Source: JOPF133 sp052144935 (GTDB taxonomy: Bacteria > Acidobacteriota > Terriglobia > Bryobacterales > Bryobacteraceae). Taken from it: a stretch of DNA of 36,182 bases. Below, in pieces: positions 31,052 to 36,182 of the stretch. Numbering within the stretch: the first letter of the stretch is position 1; each line of letters opens with the position of its first letter. Both the position numbers and the translations under genes were made by a program. The notes under the pieces were generated by a model that worked only from the letters and a program-made list of their open reading frames with translations, did no database searches and was not told where the DNA came from. The stretch spans positions 1 to 36,182 of the forward strand of contig JBKQPR010000285.1 in NCBI GenBank assembly GCA_052144935.1, given 5' to 3'.

Positions 31052-31882
31052 GTGGTACTCGATCACATCGGCGTTACACTTGAGCTTCACGTGGAACCGG
31101 AAATCCTCTATTCCCGAATTGACCGGAACGGCGCGGTGTGGGCCGAGATCACGCTCAACCGGCCGGACAAAGGGAATGCGCTGACCATGCGCATGCTCAC
31201 GCAACTGGCGTACATCCTCGCCGAAATCGAAGCCAACCGAACCCTCAGGGCCGTGGTCATCCGCGCTCGCGGACGGTTCTTCTGCACGGGTGGCGATATC
31301 GAGGCCTGGAGCGCGCTCTCGCCGCACGACATGGGGCGCGACTGGATTCTCCGCGGCATCGAAGTATTCGATCGTCTGGCTGCCTTGCCGCAACCGGTGA
31401 TTGCCGTGCTCTCCGGCCATACGCTGGGCGGCGGATTGGAATTGGCTCTGGCCGCCGATCTGCGCATCGCCGTCCGCTCGGCGAAGTTGGGATCGCCCGA
31501 AGTGACTCTGGGAATGATCGCCGGCTGGATGGGCGTCCGCCGCCTGGCGGAGACCGTCGGCGTGGCGCGGGCCCGCCATATCACCCTCTTGGGCGCTCCC
31601 ATCGCTGCCGGGCAGGCGCTCGAGTGGGGACTGATCACGGCGCTGGCGGAGGATGCCGCCGATCTGGAGCGGCAACTCGGCGCGTGGCTGGAAAGGCTCT
31701 GCGCCAATGGGCCTTCCGCCATGGCTTTGACCAAAGGCATCCTGGCAACTATGCACCAGGACCTGCGCCATCACCATGCCAGCGCGGTGGCCGAAGCCGC
31801 GGGCACGGAAGAGTGCGCGGAAGGCGTCAGGGCCTTTATCGAAAAGCGCAAGCCGGTCTTCCCCAGTCGGAACTCGGCATGA
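31052..31882 (+). CDS. Enoyl-CoA hydratase/isomerase family protein
   Basis: 276 residues from GTG 31052, behind AGGGG; GTG 31091 is an alternative start giving 263. The crotonase fold is clear: VWAEITLNRPDKGNAL, AVVIRARGRFFCTGGDIEAW (oxyanion-hole strand), VIAVLSGHTLGGGLELALAADLRIA and GSPEVTLGMIAGWMGVRRLA. The catalytic Glu pair of hydratases is only partly present, with one Glu in GSPEVTLG, so the chemistry might be isomerase or another crotonase reaction. The stop overlaps the start of the CoA-transferase as ATGA, so the two work together on acyl-CoA compounds. Confidence 0.9.
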   Translation: MVLDHIGVTLELHVEPEILYSRIDRNGAVWAEITLNRPDKGNALTMRMLTQLAYILAEIEANRTLRAVVIRARGRFFCTGGDIEAWSALSPHDMGRDWILRGIEVFDRLAALPQPVIAVLSGHTLGGGLELALAADLRIAVRSAKLGSPEVTLGMIAGWMGVRRLAETVGVARARHITLLGAPIAAGQALEWGLITALAEDAADLERQLGAWLERLCANGPSAMALTKGILATMHQDLRHHHASAVAEAAGTEECAEGVRAFIEKRKPVFPSRNSA

Positions 31883-33423
31883 GCACCGCCCAATTTATGG
31901 ACGCGCCGGGCGCGGCGGCCATAGTCAAAGACGGTGACACCGTCGCCATCAGCGGCAACGGGGCCGGCATGACTTCCGCCGAAGCAATTCTCGCGGCCCT
32001 GGAGCGACGCTTCCTCGAAACCGGCCATCCGCGCGACCTGACCCTGGTCCATTCGCTTGGGCTGGGCGATCGCGCTACGCGCGGCACCAATCGCCTGGCT
32101 CACGAAGGCATGCTGCGAAAAATCATCGCCGCGCACTTCACCTGGTCTCCCAAAATGCAGCAGCTCATTCGCGACGAAAAGGTGGAAGCCTATTGCCTCC
32201 CCGGCGGCGTAATCCAGCAGTTGTTGCGGGAGATCGGCGCCGGCCGCCCCGGCCTGTTCACCTACTCGGGATTGGGGACCTTTGTCGATCCTCGCCAGGA
32301 TGGCGGGCGCTGCAACCGCCGCAGCCGGGAAGAGTTGGTGGAGTTGATGCACATCGACGGCCAGGAGGTGTTGCGCTACAAACCGTTCAAGGTGGATGTC
32401 GCCATCATTCGCGGGACCTATGCCGATACGCGCGGCAATCTGAGCCCCGAAGAAGAGGCCATCGACATGGACATCCACACCATCGCGCTGGCCGCCCGTA
32501 ACAGCGGCGGGATCGTGCTCGCCCAGGTGCGGCAGGTCGTCGAAGCCGGGACTTTGCCTGCCCGCAGCGTGCGCGTGCCGGGCATCATGATCGATGCCAT
32601 CGTCCAGGATTCCAGCCAGCAGCAGTTTTACGATCTCGGCTACGACCCGACCATCAGCGGCCGGCGCAGAGCCCATCTCGGTCCACCGGCCGCGGCCGCC
32701 CCGCAGAAGCTGGAGCGGCGCATCATCGCGCGGCGCGCCGCGCTGGAATTGCGCCCGGGCGCTTCGCTGAATTTCGGATTTGGCATCCCCGGCGGCATCT
32801 TCGACGTGATCGCCGAACAAGAACCCCGAACACAAGGCGCTTCGGGAGGCCTGTGGATGAGCGTCGAGCAGGGGGTCCACAACGGGCGCATGCTGGATGA
32901 CCGCCTGTTTGGCGCGGCGCGAAACCCGGACGCCATCCTGCCTTCCATCGAGCAATTCGATTACTACAGCGGAGGCGGAATCGACATTGCCTTCCTCGGC
33001 GTGGGGGAAGCCGACTCCTCGGGCAACGTCAACGTATCGCACCTGGGCGGCAATCTGATCGGGCCGGGTGGTTTCATAGAGATTGCCCAATACGCCAAGA
33101 AGGTGGTGTTCTGTGGCACCTTCGATGCGCAGGGCTCGAAAATATCGTGGTCCCAAGGCCGCCTCACGGTTGTTCAACCGGGAAAAGTGCGCAAGTTTGT
33201 GAGAAAGGTCGAGCGCATCACCTTTGCCGCGGATTACGCCAGGAAGCATGGACAGGAAGTGCTTTACATTACCGAGCGGGCGGTCTTCCGTTTGCTGCCG
33301 GACGGCCTCGCGTTAATCGAGATCGCGCCCGGCATCGACATCCAGCGCGACATCCTGCCCTATATGGAATTCCGCCCTTCCGTGTCCGCGGTCGAAACCA
33401 TGCCGGTCTCCGTTTTCGAGTAG
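31879..33423 (+). CDS. Acyl-CoA:acetate/propionate CoA-transferase family protein
   Basis: 514 residues from ATG 31879. A family I CoA-transferase with alpha- and beta-like halves in one chain, the arrangement of propionate CoA-transferase and YdiF. N-terminal half: VKDGDTVAISGNGAGMTSAE, GGVIQQLLREIGAGRPGLFT, GTFVDPRQDGGRCN. C-terminal half: RPGASLNFGFGIPGGIFDVI, then the putative catalytic Glu in MSVEQGVHNGR, DYYSGGGIDIAFLGVGEADS, GGFIEIAQYAKKVVFCGTFD. It moves CoA between short-chain acids. With the overlapping enoyl-CoA hydratase it may serve fatty or branched-chain acid use. Followed by a hairpin and short tandem repeat. Confidence 0.9.
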   Translation: MSTAQFMDAPGAAAIVKDGDTVAISGNGAGMTSAEAILAALERRFLETGHPRDLTLVHSLGLGDRATRGTNRLAHEGMLRKIIAAHFTWSPKMQQLIRDEKVEAYCLPGGVIQQLLREIGAGRPGLFTYSGLGTFVDPRQDGGRCNRRSREELVELMHIDGQEVLRYKPFKVDVAIIRGTYADTRGNLSPEEEAIDMDIHTIALAARNSGGIVLAQVRQVVEAGTLPARSVRVPGIMIDAIVQDSSQQQFYDLGYDPTISGRRRAHLGPPAAAAPQKLERRIIARRAALELRPGASLNFGFGIPGGIFDVIAEQEPRTQGASGGLWMSVEQGVHNGRMLDDRLFGAARNPDAILPSIEQFDYYSGGGIDIAFLGVGEADSSGNVNVSHLGGNLIGPGGFIEIAQYAKKVVFCGTFDAQGSKISWSQGRLTVVQPGKVRKFVRKVERITFAADYARKHGQEVLYITERAVFRLLPDGLALIEIAPGIDIQRDILPYMEFRPSVSAVETMPVSVFE

Positions 33424-33430
33424 CATATGT

Positions 33431-33490
33431 GGGGCAGGCGCTTTCGCCTGCCAACCCCATGCCTGCCAACCCCATGCCTGCCAACCCCAT
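33431..33490. repeat. GGCAGGCG hairpin running into three 15-bp tandem repeats
   Basis: GGCAGGCG (33433-33440) pairs perfectly with CGCCTGCC (33445-33452) around a four-base loop. The right arm is the first of three perfect copies of GCCTGCCAACCCCAT at 33446-33460, 33461-33475 and 33476-33490. The array therefore seems to have grown from the 3' half of a GGCAGGC palindrome. It lies just after the CoA-transferase stop. Confidence 0.9.
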
Positions 33491-33535
33491 GCGCCAACTT
33501 TCAGTGGCCCAAAGGCACGCACGAGACCGTGCGAG

Positions 33536-33844
33536 CTACACCGTGATTGCGCGCACTTCGTAGTGCATGGCAACCGGCTCGACCCTGGATAGCAGCCTTC
33601 TCGCCTCCGGCTCGAATATGGGAACTGTGTAGTCGTCGCCGGCGAACCGCTTTACCGCCTCGATCGAGTCGAACAGGTGGACCACCACAAACTCAACCTC
33701 ATTTGGCCCATCGCTGCGCAGCACATAGCCGCCTCGATAGCCTTGGACGCTTTTCAGACCGGGGAGCACTTTGCTCGTCAAGAGAGCTTCATAAGCGTCC
33801 GCGTTTTGGACTTCGGTCCAGCCTCGCCAGTGCCGTGCGATCAC
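33536..33844 (-). CDS. ABM-like (antibiotic biosynthesis monooxygenase fold) protein
   Basis: 102 residues, starting at ATG 33844. MIARHWRGWTEVQNADAYEA, LLTSKVLPGLKSVQGYRGGY, EVEFVVVHLFDSIEAVKRFA and GDDYTVPIFEPEARRLLSRV give the ferredoxin-like alpha/beta fold of the dimeric ABM superfamily. Such proteins include heme-degrading and quinone-monooxygenase enzymes as well as unknowns. The gene is four bases after the GT-C/TPR gene on the same strand, so it is probably translated from the same message. Its role is not predictable. Confidence 0.82.
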   Translation of the reverse strand: MIARHWRGWTEVQNADAYEALLTSKVLPGLKSVQGYRGGYVLRSDGPNEVEFVVVHLFDSIEAVKRFAGDDYTVPIFEPEARRLLSRVEPVAMHYEVRAITV

Positions 33845-33848
33845 ACAT

Positions 33849-35468
33849 TCACCTTAGCCGGGCCATCACCCGCCGATAGCCTTCCTGCGCCTCGCGGTCG
33901 TCGGGCTGCAACCGCAAGGCTCTTTCGTATTCGGCCGCGGCCTGCCGGGTCTCGCCCGAGGCCTCCAGGGCGATGCCCAGATCGGAGTGGTTCGCGGCCC
34001 GCTCGGGCTGCAGAGCCACCAGCTTCTGAAATTCGGCGATGGCCGCGCGCGGATCCTTGACCAGCAGAATGTTTCCCAGATTCTCGTGAAAAGCCGGCGC
34101 GCCGGGCTCGTATTCGACGGCCAGCCGTTCTTCTTCCAACGCCCGGTCGAAATCCTTGCGCTCCACGTACGCGCCGGCCATCCAGTTGTGCAGCCAGCCG
34201 GAAGTGGGCGATTGGCGCACCGTGACCTGGAAGAGCGTGAAATCGTCGCGCCAGTCGCGATTGCGCGCGACCGCCTCGATGGCGCAGCCCAGCAGAAGGG
34301 CGCAGCCGGCAGCCATAGCCCATGCCGGCTTGTGGCTTGCCAGACGATCCCAAGTCCACGCGGCTATCCAGCAGAATCCGGCGGAGGGCAGGTATAGGTA
34401 ACGCTCGGCGAAGACGTTCTGCCCCACCCCCGTCAGGTTGAAGGCAGGCGCCAGGCCGGCGGCGATCCAAAAGATGCCGTACGCCAGGAGCGGCGTGCGG
34501 AACCGGAAAAAGGCCGCGGCTACAGCGGCCAGCGCGGCCGCCGAGATCACCAAGGCCGACGTAACGCCGGCGGTTGGATGGAAGATATGGAAATAGTTGA
34601 GATTCGCCGGGAACAACAGTCCGCCCAGGTACTGCCCCGCCGTGACCACCGCGCTGAGAGCGAATTCCACCGGGCCCAGGTGGAAGAACGCCTGTTGTCC
34701 GGGAGCCAGGCTTCCCAACGCCGCCCGCCGCATCGCCAGGTAGACAACCAACGTGGCGGCCATCGCCGCGTAGAGATCCCGGTTGCGCCGGAACTCCTGC
34801 CAGCCGCGCCCACGGCAGAAAAATCCGAAGCCGGCATACAGCGGCAGCAGCATCGCGCCGGTCTCTTTGGTCAAGAGCGCCAGCAGGTACAGGCCGCAGT
34901 GCCCGGCAATCCGGAGCCCGCGCGGCGCGTCATCCTGGCGGGCCAGCCATAAGACGCCCACGAGCGCCAGCGTGGTGACCATCAGGTCCGGCAGGGCGGC
35001 GATCCAATCGATCACTTCGGAGTGGATCGGATGCACTGCAAACAGCGCCCCCGCGGCCAGGGCGATCCGGCCCGTCCCGAGACGCCGAACCAGGAGATAC
35101 AGCAACACCGTATTGACCGAGTGCAGCAGGACCATGAAGAGATGAAACGCGGGGGCACGGAAGCCGGAGCATTCGTACAACGCCAGGTAGACCAGGAACT
35201 GCAGGGGCCGGTAATAATTGCCTGGACTGCCCGCGATTCCCAGAATGGACCAGACGCCCGATCCGAAGATGCGCGGAATGTTGGCCGGGCTGGTGATCAG
35301 CGGGTTCTTCAGAAGCTGGATCTTATCGTCGCTGACGAAGCCGTTGGAAAGGCTGTTGGCATAGGTCGCGATCCCCAGCGCCGCCAACGCCGCGGCCTGT
35401 GGCAGCCATTCCGGCCACCTTCGGCGTGGTTTAGGCACGGCCGGCCGCCCCGGCTTTCGTTTAGCCAT
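33849..35468 (-). CDS. Multi-spanning GT-C-like membrane protein with C-terminal TPRs
   Basis: 539 residues from ATG 35468; upstream in-frame codons are not membrane-like. The N-terminus is Lys/Arg-rich, then about ten transmembrane segments begin at AAALAALGIATYANSL. SLSNGFVSDDKIQLLKNPL resembles the DD-containing first loop of TMTC/protein O-mannosyltransferase GT-C proteins, with Asp residues that could be catalytic; FAVHPIHSEVIDWIAALPDL is another conserved loop. From about residue 410, TPRs follow: NWMAGAYVERKDFDRALEEE, FHENLGNILLVKDPRAAIAE and HSDLGIALEASGETRQAAAE. Members may add sugars to exported proteins. The donor and acceptor are unknown. Confidence 0.85.
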   Translation of the reverse strand: MAKRKPGRPAVPKPRRRWPEWLPQAAALAALGIATYANSLSNGFVSDDKIQLLKNPLITSPANIPRIFGSGVWSILGIAGSPGNYYRPLQFLVYLALYECSGFRAPAFHLFMVLLHSVNTVLLYLLVRRLGTGRIALAAGALFAVHPIHSEVIDWIAALPDLMVTTLALVGVLWLARQDDAPRGLRIAGHCGLYLLALLTKETGAMLLPLYAGFGFFCRGRGWQEFRRNRDLYAAMAATLVVYLAMRRAALGSLAPGQQAFFHLGPVEFALSAVVTAGQYLGGLLFPANLNYFHIFHPTAGVTSALVISAAALAAVAAAFFRFRTPLLAYGIFWIAAGLAPAFNLTGVGQNVFAERYLYLPSAGFCWIAAWTWDRLASHKPAWAMAAGCALLLGCAIEAVARNRDWRDDFTLFQVTVRQSPTSGWLHNWMAGAYVERKDFDRALEEERLAVEYEPGAPAFHENLGNILLVKDPRAAIAEFQKLVALQPERAANHSDLGIALEASGETRQAAAEYERALRLQPDDREAQEGYRRVMARLR

Positions 35469-35618
35469 GAAGCCCACAGGGTAGCAGAACCGCCGCGCCA
35501 CGCCAACGGCGCTTTGGCGGACTTGGCGGACCGTTCCCCCCTGGTTCCAGCGGGATTCCGTGGCCCCGATTCCGTGCGCTGGCGTGACCATCGCGAGCCT
35601 GGAAAAGCCCGCATGATG

Positions 35619-35650
35619 CCGCGGCCCGCGCAGGGCGTAGCGGGCCGCGG
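35619..35650. repeat. Perfect 11-bp inverted repeat CCGCGGCCCGC
   Basis: CCGCGGCCCGC (35619-35629) pairs with GCGGGCCGCGG (35640-35650) around a ten-base loop. The T-run at 35675-35682 is too far (24 bases) to form an intrinsic terminator with it. It may be a promoter-region or REP-like palindrome. Confidence 0.7.
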
Positions 35651-35728
35651 ATGAACCCGATGAACGCAGACGGCTTTTTTTTCAGCGTCCTACCAGGGTT
35701 TCGGACGGACCCTTCCGCGGCTCCGACC

Positions 35729-35767
35729 TAAGAGCACGCGGACCCAAGTCTCCTGCACCAGGTCTTC
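35729..35767 (-). pseudogene. Possible fragment of a sigma-70 region 2
   Basis: Minus-strand translation gives EDLVQETWVRVLL, close to the DLVQETFLR signature of ECF sigma factors. Neither a start nor adjacent sigma regions can be read in any frame. A 13-residue match in non-coding sequence may be chance; treat it as a hint only. Confidence 0.25.
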
Positions 35768-36182
35768 CCCCGGTATTGATCGCGATCCACCACCTCACTG
35801 ATCGGGGCCGCATCGGTTTGGCGCAAGACCACGCGCAATCCGGGCAGTTTCGCTTTTCGTCGCTTTGGCGAACGGTCTGGCGTCTGCCGGCATACACCCC
35901 CCGGTAGGCATACACCTCTGCAGAGGGATCGGCACGCCCAAATTACGCATTCCAGCCCTCGGAGGCCCTTCCTCCGTGTCTCCGGGGCGAGCCCAAGGTC
36001 TGCAAGCGCCCGGATCTGCGTCTCTCATAACCCCTAGCGAGGAGATTGGCCGGACAGCGTTCATTTACTGGCCAATCGTGACCTACTTTTTTCCCGCCGG
36101 TTTCCTGCTACCGGCGCCAACTGCTGCGTCAGTATGAGCCACCCTTCGGCCAATAGCAAGGCGGCTCGGCCACCTCTGAAGC

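Larger units (their letters stand above)
35469..36182. other. Intergenic region without a clear gene
   Basis: No open frame here has convincing family motifs or a ribosome site. It contains the strong palindrome at 35619-35650, a tandem-like GATGAAC pair followed by a T-run (35675-35682), and a short sigma-factor-like peptide at 35729-35767. At the far end, the minus strand has an open frame ending RKPAGKK before TAG near 36088, which might be the C-terminus of a gene beginning outside the window. Otherwise I see nothing that supports a gene. Confidence 0.5.

Noticed and set aside
33446..33490. Short repeat array that could suggest CRISPR
   Set aside because: Units of 15 bases are directly adjacent with no spacers, and no cas gene is near.

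Overview
This is a GC-rich, gene-dense bacterial window. The best fit is an Acidobacteriota genome of the Solibacter/Bryobacter kind. The pointers are a PadR regulator paired with a long duplicated 'ADOP' permease, an Oar-like TonB-dependent receptor with a carboxypeptidase-regulatory N-terminus, TPR/GT-C proteins, secreted amidases, many short palindromic repeats and frequent GTG/TTG starts. This placement is inferred from gene types; no rRNA or tRNA gene was seen.

Layout. (1) 189-2118: a decayed secreted TPR gene. (2) 2153-7062: housekeeping block psd - pssA - usg-like - lptE - holA on plus, then convergent rpsT. A repeat-rich 334-base insertion separates usg from lptE. (3) 7081-10415: DUF433 remnant, Tat-exported amidase, frameshifted HTH gene, glyoxalase-like protein and DUF3052 protein. 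(4) 10498-15088: padR + ADOP permease operon and a second secreted amidase. (5) 15103-18043: palindromic repeat, lipoprotein, metallophosphoesterase broken by an amber codon, and a guanine-deaminase remnant carrying a MITE-like element. (6) 18083-20066 (minus): molbindin, an MbnH-type di-heme peroxidase and a molybdopterin-fold protein. Opposite them on plus lie a class II cytochrome c and a cupin. (7) 30998 down to 21179 (minus): about 9.8 kb of co-directional, tightly spaced genes, described below. (8) 31052-33423: enoyl-CoA hydratase + CoA-transferase. (9) 33536-35468 (minus): GT-C/TPR membrane protein + ABM-like protein. 35469-36182 is largely non-coding.

The most interesting part is region 7. 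In transcription order it encodes two small Cys-rich membrane-anchored proteins, an Oar-like TonB-dependent outer-membrane protein, a secreted Asp-box (sialidase-fold) protein with a CxCCH motif, a third Cys-rich paralog, MbnP (the kynurenine-dependent copper protein family), an MbnH-type peroxidase fused to an N-terminal cytochrome c and a C-terminal CusF-like copper domain, a Sel1-repeat protein, an exported Fe/Mn superoxide dismutase and a CcmH-like haem-maturation protein. Most junctions overlap or are within 12 bases. I infer a cell-envelope copper-handling system: SOD would make the peroxide that MbnH needs to modify MbnP, and the Cys-rich family would bind metal. No methanobactin precursor or biosynthesis gene is seen. 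The Cys-rich family has an invariant cysteine spacing that I do not recognise from any named family.

The window is also rich in decay and repeats: five disrupted genes, at least four copies of a GGCAGGC-type hairpin, a MITE-like insertion, a minisatellite inside psd, and three genes with a -10 box exactly six bases before the start codon, suggesting leaderless transcripts.
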